Source: Zeimonas sp044507525 (GTDB lineage: Bacteria; Pseudomonadota; Gammaproteobacteria; Burkholderiales; Burkholderiaceae_E). Taken from it: 64,000 bases of DNA. The notes below the pieces were generated by a model. It was not told where the DNA came from. It saw nothing but the letters and a program-made list of their open reading frames with translations, and ran no database searches. A program made the translations under genes and the position numbers. Positions within the stretch are counted from its first letter, which is position 1, and the number at the start of each line of letters is the position of its first letter. The stretch is taken from positions 25,664-89,663 of the forward strand of contig JBIQJM010000003.1 of NCBI GenBank assembly GCA_044507525.1, given 5' to 3'. This document shows, one piece after another, positions 37,744 to 45,741 of this stretch.

Positions 37744-38829
37744 CTACGGTGCCCCGGCGCGAGCGCGTTGCGTCCCGCGGACCGCGTGCCCGAACTCCGA
37801 AGACGCGACGTGCGCGGCTTGCGGAGCCATCAGTCGATGGGCTTGCGCAAGAACCGCTTGCGGGCCTTCGCCGCCGCCCGGCCGCACGCTGCGGTGCAGT
37901 TCGGAATCGAGCGGGGCCCAGCGCGACGGATCGGAAGCGTGGAAGACGATCACCGAGGGCACGCGCAGCGCCGAGGCGAGCTGCGTGACGCCGTCGTCGT
38001 TCGCGACCAGCAGTCGCGCATCGGCGAGCAGCGCGGCCAGCGCGCCCGTCGAGATCGGCGCGACGGCGTCGATCGCCGGGCTGCGCATGCGCACACGCAG
38101 TTCGGCGCAGGCCTCGCGTTGGTCCGGCGAGCCGGTGACGACGATCGGCAGCCCGTAGGCCTCGTGGAGCGCGTCGGCGACCGCCGCCAGATGCGCGATC
38201 GGCCAGCCACCGGCCGTCGACGCGCCGGGGTGCACGCAGACGTAGCGGCCGGAGGCGAGGCCGCGCGCGAGACCGCTCTCGCGCAGTTCGGCGAGATCGG
38301 AGGGCAGCAGCGGAAACTCGAGCGATTCGTCGCGTTCCTCGCAGCCGAGGAAACGCGTCAGCGCGAGCAGGCGCCGGATCTCGTGGCCGCGGTCGACGTA
38401 GCGCAGCCACGCGTCCTTGCTTCGCGCCTTCCCGTCGGCCTCGGCTTCGTCCCGGCGCCGGAAGCCGGCGATGCGGCGCGCATCGAGCAGCCGTACGACC
38501 CGATTGGAGATGTGCCCGTCCCCGTGCATCTGAACGGCGAGGTCGAAGGAGCGCAGGCGCGCGTCGAGCACGAAGCGGGCGAAGGCGGGCGGATGCGATG
38601 CCTGTTCGGGAAATCCCGGAAAGCCGGGGAAGGGCAGGAAGTCGTCGACGTACTGCGACAGTCGATCGCACAACGCGCGCGCCGACGGCAGCCCGACCAG
38701 CGTGATCGACGCATGCGGGCATTCGTTGCGCAACGCACGAAGCGCCGGTACCGCGCACAACAGGCCGCCGAGCGGCTGCGCGCGAAAGACGACGATGTTG
38801 CGGGGACGGAAGCTTCGAAGCAGGGGCAT
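37744..38829 (-). CDS. Glycosyltransferase family 9 (heptosyltransferase-like)
   Basis: Cytoplasmic enzyme of 361 residues of the ADP-heptose:LPS heptosyltransferase fold. The N-terminus RPRNIVVFRAQPLGGLLCAVPALRAL is typical, as are VCVHPGASTAGGWPIAHLAAVAD, IVVTGSPDQREACAELR and the sugar-nucleotide region ADARLLVANDDGVTQLASAL. The usual DSGP motif near this point is replaced by NDDGV. A role in LPS or glycan assembly is likely; acceptor unknown. It follows the histidine kinase by 116 bases on the same strand. Confidence 0.86.
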   Translation of the reverse strand: MPLLRSFRPRNIVVFRAQPLGGLLCAVPALRALRNECPHASITLVGLPSARALCDRLSQYVDDFLPFPGFPGFPEQASHPPAFARFVLDARLRSFDLAVQMHGDGHISNRVVRLLDARRIAGFRRRDEAEADGKARSKDAWLRYVDRGHEIRRLLALTRFLGCEERDESLEFPLLPSDLAELRESGLARGLASGRYVCVHPGASTAGGWPIAHLAAVADALHEAYGLPIVVTGSPDQREACAELRVRMRSPAIDAVAPISTGALAALLADARLLVANDDGVTQLASALRVPSVIVFHASDPSRWAPLDSELHRSVRPGGGEGPQAVLAQAHRLMAPQAAHVASSEFGHAVRGTQRARAGAP

Positions 38830-38945
38830 GGCGGTTCTGGCCTTTGCGATCTGCCGGGGCCCCCAGCAATCGCGGGACCCTGCCGGTCCATCGAGCGCGC
38901 ATGCCCGCCGGCCGCGGCACGACGAAAGCGGCGTGGACGCAGCCC

Positions 38946-41651
38946 CTAGTGCGCGTCGAGCGACGCGAGCGAGACGCGGAAACAGGCGCCGCGTCCGCTG
39001 TCGGGCATCAGCGTGAGCGTGCCGCCCAGCCGACGCATGATCTGCCAGCTGATCGCCAGCCCCAGCCCGGCACCGACCACCGAGGTCTGCGTGTGCGCCC
39101 AGCCGCGCGCGAACTTCGAGAAGATCAGCTCGCGTTCCTCCGGCCGGATGCCCGGGCCGTTGTCCTCGACGAAGACGGCGTACTCGCCGTCGACCAGGCG
39201 GCTGCTCACGCGCACGTACGGCGATCCGCTGGTGTTGTACTTGATCGCGTTCGAGATCAGGTTGATGAAGACCTGGCTGAGCCGGTCGGCGTTCGCGTAC
39301 ACGTGCACGCCGCGGGCGCGCTCGCCGTCGAGCAGCCGCACACGCGTATTCGCGGCGAGCCCGTGGCACATGCGCACCGAGCGATCGAGCGCCGCTTCCG
39401 GGTCGATGCGCTCGAGCGCCCACGGCGCCTCGCCGCGCTCGAGCAGGCTCAGGTCGAGCGTGCTGTCGAGCAGGCGCGTCAGGCGCACGCTTTCCTCGTG
39501 GATGATCGCGAGGAAGTGACGCGACTGGGCTGCGTCGAGATCGGGTGTCTCGAGCAGGATCTCCGAGAACGAACGGATCGACGTCATCGGCGTGCGCACT
39601 TCGTGGCTGACCTGGCTGAGGAAATCGTCCTTCTGCGCATCGAGCTGCGTCAGCCGCTCGTTCGCCTCGCCCAGCTGGCTGGCGGCGATCTCGAGCTCGC
39701 GCGACTTGCGCTCGAGTCGCTCGCTGTACTCGCGGATGCGCTGCGTCTCGTCGGCGATCTGCATCAGCTCGTCGAGGCTGATCGTCTCGCCGGTGACGAC
39801 CTGCGAGATCATCGCGCGCGCCGACGCGGCGCCGACGCTGCCGGCGAGCTTGCGCTCGAGCTGCGAGATGAACGCGTCGTCGGCCTTGGCGGTGCCGGCC
39901 GGCGCGGGACCCGGCGCGCCGATGGTCTGGAACAGCCGCCCGGCCTCGTCCGCGCCGAGGATGCGCTGCGCGAGCAGGTTCAGGTCGTAGGTGGTCGCCG
40001 AGCGGCGGATCAGCGCCGCCGCCGCGTCGGCCGGCGTACGGAAGACGTCGACGAACAGCGTCGCCTGCAGCCTCTCGAGCGGCTTCGGCTCGCGCCACAA
40101 AGAACCGAGCACGAACAGCAGCGTGTTCAGCGACAGGCTCCAGAACAGCGAATGCACGAGCGGGTCGACTCCGTCGAAGCCGAACAGCGCGTGCGGGCGC
40201 AGCAGGGCGATGCCGAAGGGCCCGTTCGCGATGTCGTCGGGGGACAGCAGGAAGCCGCCGAAGCTGGGCAGGTACAGGGTGTAGGCCCACAGCAGCGAGC
40301 CGGCAAGCAGCCCGGCGAACGCGCCGGTGGCGTTGGCGTGCCGCCAGTAGAGTCCGCCGAGCAGGCAGGGCAGGAACTGGGCGACGCCGGCGAAGGAGAT
40401 CAGGCCGATCGAGGCAAGCGCGTCGGAATTGCCGCTGAGCCGGAAATACAGGAAGCCGAGGAGCAGCATCGCGCAGATGCTCAGGCGGCGGCTGATCAGC
40501 AGGAAACCGCGGATCTGTCCGCCCGCGCCCACCGGCACCCAGCCGAAGCGCAGCGCCACCGGCATGATCAGGTGGTTCGAGACCATCGTCGACAGCGCGA
40601 TGCAGGCGACGATGACCATCGAGGTCGCCGACGAGAAGCCGCCGAGGAAGGAGAGCAGCGCGATCGTGTCCTGTCCCGCCCACATCGGCAGCGTCAGGAC
40701 GAACATGTCCGGGTTCGAGCCTTCGGGCAGCAGGCTCAGTCCGCCGATCGCGATCGGCAGCACGAACAGCGTGATCAGGAACAGGTACAGCGGGAAGAGC
40801 CACGACGCGGTGCGCAGATGGCGTTCGTCGGAGATCTCGACGACGGTCACCTGGAACTGCCGCGGCAGGCAGATGATGGCGGTGGCCGACAGGAACGTGA
40901 GCGTGATCCAGCGCGGACCGAACACCTCGTCGGCGTGCAGCAGTTCGGGCGAGGCGAGCTCGAAGAGCTCGCCGGGGCTGCCGGCGACGAAGAACACGAG
41001 CAGGATCCCGACCGCCAGCAGCGCGGCGAGCTTGACGACCGCCTCGAGCGCGATCGCCGCGACGACGCCGTGGTGCCGCTCGTTGGCGTCGATGTTGCGC
41101 GTGCCGAACAGGATCGTGAACACCGCCATGCCGGCCGCGATCCAGAAGCCCGTGCGGTAGTCCGGACCGACCATCGGCACGCCGCTCAACGCTTCCGGCC
41201 CGGTGTTGGTGATCACGTGATAGCTGGTGGTCACCGCCTTCAGCTGCAGGGCGATGTACGGCGTGGCGCCGATCACCGCGATCAGCGTGACGAGCGCCGC
41301 CAGGCTCGCGCTCTTGCCGTAGCGCGACGAGATCATGTCGGCGATCGACGTGATGCGCTGCGAGCGGCCGATGCGCACGAGCTTGCGCAGCAGCACCCAC
41401 CAGCCGACGAAGACGAGCGTCGGTCCGATGTAGATCGTCGCGAACTCGAGGCCGTCGCGCGCGGCCGAGCCGACCGCGCCGTAGAAGGTCCAGGACGTGC
41501 AGTACACCGAGATCGACAGCGTGTAGACGAGCGGCGATTGCAGCCACCCGATGTGCCCCGCCCGCGCGCGGCGGTCGCCGTGGAAGGCGACGGCGAACAG
41601 CAGCGCGACGTACAGCAGCGCGATGACGAGGACGAAGTTCGGCGACAGCAT
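38946..41651 (-). CDS. SSF-STAC sensor histidine kinase (CbrA/CrbS-like)
   Basis: Membrane sensor of 901 residues. Residues 1-510 form a sodium:solute symporter (SSF/SLC5) domain with about 13 helices. A STAC domain lies at about 540-620 (DDAFISQLERKLAGSVGAASAR). A coiled coil (625-675) leads to HisKA with phospho-acceptor His683 in SHEVRTPMTSIRSFSEIL. The ATPase domain has N box NLISNAIKYN, G1 VEDNGPGIRPEE and G2 GAGLGLAIS. No PAS domain is visible, unlike CrbS. The architecture senses or transports a carboxylate or amino acid. Its ATG abuts the stop of the small membrane protein, and a lone receiver is encoded just upstream. Confidence 0.92.
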   Translation of the reverse strand: MLSPNFVLVIALLYVALLFAVAFHGDRRARAGHIGWLQSPLVYTLSISVYCTSWTFYGAVGSAARDGLEFATIYIGPTLVFVGWWVLLRKLVRIGRSQRITSIADMISSRYGKSASLAALVTLIAVIGATPYIALQLKAVTTSYHVITNTGPEALSGVPMVGPDYRTGFWIAAGMAVFTILFGTRNIDANERHHGVVAAIALEAVVKLAALLAVGILLVFFVAGSPGELFELASPELLHADEVFGPRWITLTFLSATAIICLPRQFQVTVVEISDERHLRTASWLFPLYLFLITLFVLPIAIGGLSLLPEGSNPDMFVLTLPMWAGQDTIALLSFLGGFSSATSMVIVACIALSTMVSNHLIMPVALRFGWVPVGAGGQIRGFLLISRRLSICAMLLLGFLYFRLSGNSDALASIGLISFAGVAQFLPCLLGGLYWRHANATGAFAGLLAGSLLWAYTLYLPSFGGFLLSPDDIANGPFGIALLRPHALFGFDGVDPLVHSLFWSLSLNTLLFVLGSLWREPKPLERLQATLFVDVFRTPADAAAALIRRSATTYDLNLLAQRILGADEAGRLFQTIGAPGPAPAGTAKADDAFISQLERKLAGSVGAASARAMISQVVTGETISLDELMQIADETQRIREYSERLERKSRELEIAASQLGEANERLTQLDAQKDDFLSQVSHEVRTPMTSIRSFSEILLETPDLDAAQSRHFLAIIHEESVRLTRLLDSTLDLSLLERGEAPWALERIDPEAALDRSVRMCHGLAANTRVRLLDGERARGVHVYANADRLSQVFINLISNAIKYNTSGSPYVRVSSRLVDGEYAVFVEDNGPGIRPEERELIFSKFARGWAHTQTSVVGAGLGLAISWQIMRRLGGTLTLMPDSGRGACFRVSLASLDAH

Positions 41652-41954
41652 TCAGCGACCCGGCAGTCCGGCCTGCCCGGTGTGCTCGAGCGCCTCCGCC
41701 TCGTCCGTCGGGGGAAGCTCGTCGACCGGGTCGAGCCGGCGTGCGAACCAGAGCGCAACCGCGATCAGCGCCAGCCAGACGCCGAAGAGCCACGCGACGA
41801 TGAGCGGGATGCCGAACACGCGTCCCGATGCGGTGAACAGGCCGATCACGGGCGGCATCCACGCGAACAACCCGAGCAGCGGCAGCACGACGGCCGCGTC
41901 GCGCAACCGCGGCGATTGCGCGAGTGCGGGGCGGGCGGTTCGGCTGCGTTTCAT
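41652..41954 (-). CDS. Small two-helix membrane protein upstream of the SSF kinase
   Basis: Protein of 100 residues with two hydrophobic segments (DAAVVLPLLGLFAWMPPVIGLF and IPLIVAWLFGVWLALIAVALWF) and an acidic C-terminus. Its stop codon directly abuts the kinase ATG. Small two-helix proteins of the DUF485/DUF3311 kind commonly precede SSF transporters; this one resembles them in layout. A role in assembly or gating of the SSF sensor is inferred from position. Confidence 0.75.
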   Translation of the reverse strand: MKRSRTARPALAQSPRLRDAAVVLPLLGLFAWMPPVIGLFTASGRVFGIPLIVAWLFGVWLALIAVALWFARRLDPVDELPPTDEAEALEHTGQAGLPGR

Positions 41955-41981
41955 CGTGTCGGGCGCGCGCGGCGCCGCGGA

Positions 41982-42350
41982 TCAACCCGGCGCGAGACGG
42001 CGCACTTCGTCGACGATCTCGCGGTTCGAGAACGGTTTCGTCATGAAGCCGTCGACGCCGATCTCCTCGGCCATGCGGCGATCCTGGCTCTGGCCTTTCG
42101 CGGTGAGGATGATCACCGGGATCGAGCGCAGCGCGGGGTCGGACTTCAGCCGCTTGAGGACCTCGAAGCCGTTGAGCTTCGGCAGCATGACGTCGAGGAT
42201 CACCATGTCGGGCGGGTCGCTGCGCAGGCGCGTCATGGCCGACTCGCCGTCGAGCACCGACGAGACCTCGTAGCCGCTTCGCTGCAGCACGAAGCTCAGC
42301 GATTCGACGATGTGCGGTTCGTCTTCCGCGATCAGCACCCGCGTGATCAT
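41982..42350 (-). CDS. Single-domain response regulator
   Basis: Receiver domain only, 122 residues: acidic pocket at Glu9-Asp10-Glu11, phospho-acceptor Asp53 in VILDVMLPKLNG, Thr83 (ILTAKG) and Lys105 (TKPF). There is no output domain, so it must act by protein contact or phosphotransfer. It lies 27 bases upstream of the small membrane protein and 103 bases downstream of the XRE-type regulator, all on the minus strand. It is the obvious phosphorylation partner of the SSF kinase. Confidence 0.9.
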   Translation of the reverse strand: MITRVLIAEDEPHIVESLSFVLQRSGYEVSSVLDGESAMTRLRSDPPDMVILDVMLPKLNGFEVLKRLKSDPALRSIPVIILTAKGQSQDRRMAEEIGVDGFMTKPFSNREIVDEVRRLAPG

Positions 42351-42453
42351 CTGTGGTCGTCCTGGCTGAACTGCGGCGCCTGTTCCCGGGGGATGCGCAG
42401 GAGTGTAGCGGGTCTGCGGCGCCGGATGAAGAACGGCGCCACCGGGGCTGCGC

Positions 42454-44031
42454 TCATGCGTCGATGATCGGGTCCTCCTGCCGATACCAGCAGTCGTGCC
42501 GTACGCACAGCCGGCAGTTCGGTCCGACGGGGATGGCGGGCGCGCTCGACGACAGGTCGATGCCCTCGCCGTACACCGTGCGGTCGGCGTGCAGCGCGTC
42601 GCAGGCGAGCATCACCGACACCAGCCGACGGGGCATGCCGGAGCCCGGGCGCGCCTTCTCGTCGGTGCGCGCGAGCAGCAGGAAGCGGGCGCCGTTCGGG
42701 AACTCGGCGAGCTGGCGCACGAGTGCGCCGGGCGACTGGAACGCCTGGTAGACGGGCCACAGAGGGCATGCGCTTCCGTGTCGCGGCATCAGCAGGTGCG
42801 GCAACGGATAGCGCTTGGTGACGAATCCGGCCGCATCGACCCGCAGGAAGGCGAAGGGGATCGCCGGCGCATCCGGGCGCTGCAGCGTGACGAGCCGGTG
42901 GCACACCTGCTCGAAGCTCGCGTCGAAGCGGCGCGCGAGCCGGTCGAGGTCGTAGCGTCCGCTCACCGCCGCGTCGAGCGCGACCTCGTAGGGCATCAGG
43001 ATCGCGGAGGCGAGATACGACACGAGCACCCGGGTGGCGCGCCGCTTCGCCGCCTCGCTGGTGAGCAGCGGCGACGCCGAGACCTCGGCGGACACCGGCG
43101 TGCCTTGGTGGAACACCTGCGCGGCGAACTTCGCGAGCTCGAAGCGCTGCGTGGTGCGCGAGACGCCGTCGGGAAGCGTGAGCGTGCGCGAGGCGAGGTC
43201 CCAGGTCGCGTACGGATGCGCCGCTGCCGCTTCGGGTGCTTCGGCGGGACCGACGCGCACGCGCACGTCGTGCACGTCCTCGAGGTAGCGCGCGAGCTGT
43301 TCCGCGCTGCAATCGCCTTCGATGCCCGCCGACGCGCGAAAATCGACGGCCGCCTGCTCGAGCGCGGGGAAGTGGTTGCCGCGTTCCAGCAGGAAGTCGT
43401 CGACTTCCTCGGCGGGCGTCACCGAGCGCGTCCCGGTGTGTGCCTTGTCGAAGAACGCCGCCAGTGCCTGCGCGACGTCCGACAGGCGCGTGCTCTCCGA
43501 GGCGATGATCGACAGGAAGCGCGAGCGCTGCTCCGGTTCGAGGTCGTCGATCGACTCGAGGATCTCCGACGACGACCGGATCGCCGCGACGCGGCTGAGC
43601 ATCGAATGCACGGCGTCGCCGAGGAAGGGGTCGTGGTTGAGGCGGTCGGAGAGCGCGCGCACCGCTTCGAGCCGATCGAGCGACGTGCGGTGCAGCCGCA
43701 CCAGTGCCTGCGCCCAGCTCTCGTGCTGGCTCGCGAAGCGCTCGACGCTCAACGGGTCGAGGGCGAGGCCGGCGAGCAGCGGCTCGGTCGACAGCGACGC
43801 CAGGTCGTCGACGAGCCGGCGCTGCGCCGCACCGTCGAGCACGTCGAGCGCCACGTCGAGCGAGGCGGCGATGCGCTTGAGCACCGAGCCGCCGATGCTG
43901 CGCCGGCCGCTCTCGATCAGGTTCAGGTACGACGCCGAGATGCCGATGCGCGCGGCGAGTGCCGATTGCGTGATGCCGAGCGAGCGACGCCGCTCGCGTA
44001 TGCGCGGACCGACGGGAGAGTAGGTGGGCAT
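42454..44031 (-). CDS. XRE/DUF2083-type regulator (ScfR family) with HisKA-like insert
   Basis: Regulator of 525 residues. An XRE helix-turn-helix covers about 8-64 (TQSALAARIGISASYLNLIESG). Residues about 138-195 look like a histidine kinase HisKA dimerisation domain: from His142 (HSMLSRVAAIRSSSEIL) a 46-residue gapless alignment with the neighbouring kinase gives 19 identities, but the E-x-R-T-P residues after His are lost. The IrrE/DUF2083 part follows; its HExxH site is replaced (RFELAKFAAQVFHQG), so it is no peptidase. The C-terminus has CRLC and a further Cys. Relatives (RamB, PrpC-type regulators) sense acyl-CoA status. Divergent from liv operon 2; autoregulation is likely. Confidence 0.85.
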   Translation of the reverse strand: MPTYSPVGPRIRERRRSLGITQSALAARIGISASYLNLIESGRRSIGGSVLKRIAASLDVALDVLDGAAQRRLVDDLASLSTEPLLAGLALDPLSVERFASQHESWAQALVRLHRTSLDRLEAVRALSDRLNHDPFLGDAVHSMLSRVAAIRSSSEILESIDDLEPEQRSRFLSIIASESTRLSDVAQALAAFFDKAHTGTRSVTPAEEVDDFLLERGNHFPALEQAAVDFRASAGIEGDCSAEQLARYLEDVHDVRVRVGPAEAPEAAAAHPYATWDLASRTLTLPDGVSRTTQRFELAKFAAQVFHQGTPVSAEVSASPLLTSEAAKRRATRVLVSYLASAILMPYEVALDAAVSGRYDLDRLARRFDASFEQVCHRLVTLQRPDAPAIPFAFLRVDAAGFVTKRYPLPHLLMPRHGSACPLWPVYQAFQSPGALVRQLAEFPNGARFLLLARTDEKARPGSGMPRRLVSVMLACDALHADRTVYGEGIDLSSSAPAIPVGPNCRLCVRHDCWYRQEDPIIDA

Positions 44032-44104
44032 CCGGTCCCTTCGCTCAACGGTGTCGGCGCACGGCTTCGGCGATGTTGCGTCGCAAGGTGAAAAATCGAC
44101 TCGA

Positions 44105-44154
44105 TTGACCGCGCATCGCAGAATTCTTTACAAATTCTTTGTTCTTTGTCAAAG
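44105..44154. promoter_or_regulatory. Divergent promoter region with RamB/ScfR-like operators
   Basis: Plus strand: TTGACC (44105-44110), 18 bases, TACAAA (44129-44134) towards the liv2 operon. Minus strand: TTGACA (44152-44147), 16 bases, TAAAGA (44130-44125) towards the XRE-type regulator. TTTACAAA (44127-44134) differs by one base from the RamB-type core TTTGCAAA, and CTTTGTCAAAG (44144-44154) is an 11-base palindrome over the minus -35. Three TTCTTT repeats occur. The A+T-rich block stands out sharply from its surroundings. Confidence 0.62.
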
Positions 44155-44260
44155 ACTTGTTGTTCGCTTGACAGGGAGCGCGCATCCTCCTTGCGCAGTC
44201 GCAGGCGGCCGGCTTCGGTTCGCCCAACCGCAGTCTCCATCACGCAAGGAGGACGGATTC

Positions 44261-45610
44261 ATGACCGACACTCGAGACAATGGCCGGCGCAAGGTCATCA
44301 AGGGCGGCGCGGCGCTGGGCGCGACCGCGATCGCTTCGCCGTTGTTCTTCACGCGCAACGCGTGGGCGCAGGGCTTCCGCAACGACCCGAGCAAGAGGAA
44401 GACGGTCGTGCTCGGCTTCAACGTTCCGCAGACCGGGCCCTACGCCGACGAAGGCGCCGACCAGCTGCGCGCGATGAAGCTTGCCGCCAAGCACCTGAAC
44501 GGCGAGGGCGACGCCGGTGCCATGGCCACCTTCAAGCCGTCGAAGCTCAAGGGCAACGGCATCCTCGGCAAGAAGATCGAGTTCGTCACGGGCGACACGC
44601 AGACCAAGGCGGACGCGGCGCGCGCCTCGGCCAAGCGCATGATCGAGAAGGACGGCGTGATCATGTTCTCGGGCTGCTCGTCGTCGGCGGTGGCCGTCGC
44701 CTGCCAGTCGCTCGCGCAGGAAATGGGCGTGATCTACATGGTCGGCCTGAGCCACTCGAACGACACGACGATGAAGGATCGCCGTCGCTACGGGTTCCGG
44801 CACTTCTTCAACGCCTACATGTCGGGCCAGGCGCTGGCGCCGGTGCTCGCCAAGGAATACGGCAAGGATCGCCGTGCCTATCACCTCACTGCCGACTACA
44901 CCTGGGGCTGGACGCAGGAGGAGTCGCTGAAGAACGCCACCGAGAACATCGGCTGGCAGACCGTCTCCGCCGTACGCACGCCGCTGGGCGCGGGCGACTT
45001 CTCGCAGTACATCACGCCGGCCGTCAACTCCGGCGCCGACGTGCTGATCCTGAACCACTACGGCAAGGACATGGTCAACTCGCTGCGCCAGGCGGTGCAG
45101 TTCGGGCTGCGCGACAAGCAGGTCAACGGCAAGCAGTTCGAGATCGTCGTGCCGCTGTACTCGGAGTTGATGGTGCAGGGCGCCGGCGAAGCCGCGCAGG
45201 GCATTCTCGGTACCGCCAACTGGCACTGGGAGCTGCCCGACGAAGGCACGAAGGCCTTCGCCAAGTCGTACGCGAAGGAGTACGGATTCCCGCCGTCGCA
45301 GGCCGCGCAGACCTGCTACGCGCAGCAGATGCTCTACGCCAACGCGGTCGAGACCGCCGGCACCTTCCATCCGCCGGAGGTGATCAAGGCGCTCGAGGGC
45401 TTCCAGTTCGACGGGCTCGGCATGGGAGCCACCGAGTATCGCAAGGGCGACCACCAGTGCTTCAAGGACGTGCTGGTCGTGAAGGGCAAGGAGAAGCCCA
45501 GCGGCAAGTGGGACATGCTCGAGATCGTCCAGGTGGTGCCGCGCGCGCAGGTCGAGTACCCGGAGAACATGGGCGGCGGCGAACTCGGCCCGTACGAGGT
45601 GGCTTCGTGA
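44261..45610 (+). CDS. ABC importer binding protein, branched-chain type (operon 2)
   Basis: Periplasmic binding protein of 449 residues. Twin-arginine-like signal GRRKVIKGGAALGATAIASP; mature protein from about NAWAQ. Peripla_BP_6 features: FNVPQTGPYADEGADQL, GCSSSAVAVACQSLAQEMGV, TADYTWGWTQEESLKNA. It is longer than LivK (typically near 370-390), with an insert FKPSKLKGNGILGKK near residue 90; this subgroup is often seen in amide or organic acid uptake. AAGGAGG precedes the ATG. Two GC-rich hairpins follow before livH. Confidence 0.88.
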   Translation: MTDTRDNGRRKVIKGGAALGATAIASPLFFTRNAWAQGFRNDPSKRKTVVLGFNVPQTGPYADEGADQLRAMKLAAKHLNGEGDAGAMATFKPSKLKGNGILGKKIEFVTGDTQTKADAARASAKRMIEKDGVIMFSGCSSSAVAVACQSLAQEMGVIYMVGLSHSNDTTMKDRRRYGFRHFFNAYMSGQALAPVLAKEYGKDRRAYHLTADYTWGWTQEESLKNATENIGWQTVSAVRTPLGAGDFSQYITPAVNSGADVLILNHYGKDMVNSLRQAVQFGLRDKQVNGKQFEIVVPLYSELMVQGAGEAAQGILGTANWHWELPDEGTKAFAKSYAKEYGFPPSQAAQTCYAQQMLYANAVETAGTFHPPEVIKALEGFQFDGLGMGATEYRKGDHQCFKDVLVVKGKEKPSGKWDMLEIVQVVPRAQVEYPENMGGGELGPYEVAS

Positions 45611-45613
45611 GCG

Positions 45614-45688
45614 CGCAGGCCTGAGCGCCGGCCTGCGGGCCGCGTAGCCCTCACACCGCCCGGGTCGGCCAAGCGGCCGTCCGGGCGG
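45614..45688 (+). other. Tandem intercistronic hairpins after the binding-protein gene
   Basis: Hairpin 1 (45614-45637) has an 8-bp stem CGCAGGCC/GGCCTGCG with an 8-base loop. Hairpin 2 (45656-45688) has an outer 8-bp stem CCGCCCGG/CCGGGCGG and an inner GGCC/GGCC stem. Neither is followed by T residues. Such structures after the binding-protein cistron can stabilise the upstream mRNA and give excess binding protein over permease. Confidence 0.5.
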
Positions 45689-45741
45689 GTCCGAACACCA
45701 GCACGTGCGCCCCCGGCGCACGTCGGCGCGCCGGAACGACG

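Noticed and set aside
37744..41985. An apparent fusion of a 1000-residue protein with the glycosyltransferase
   Set aside because: The upstream part is a shifted frame of the SSF kinase. The glycosyltransferase has its own ATG at 38829 and family-typical N-terminus.
38844..42467. A 1200-codon open frame on the plus strand opposite the kinase row
   Set aside because: Composition is typical of antisense frames in high-GC DNA, and four well-recognised genes occupy the other strand.
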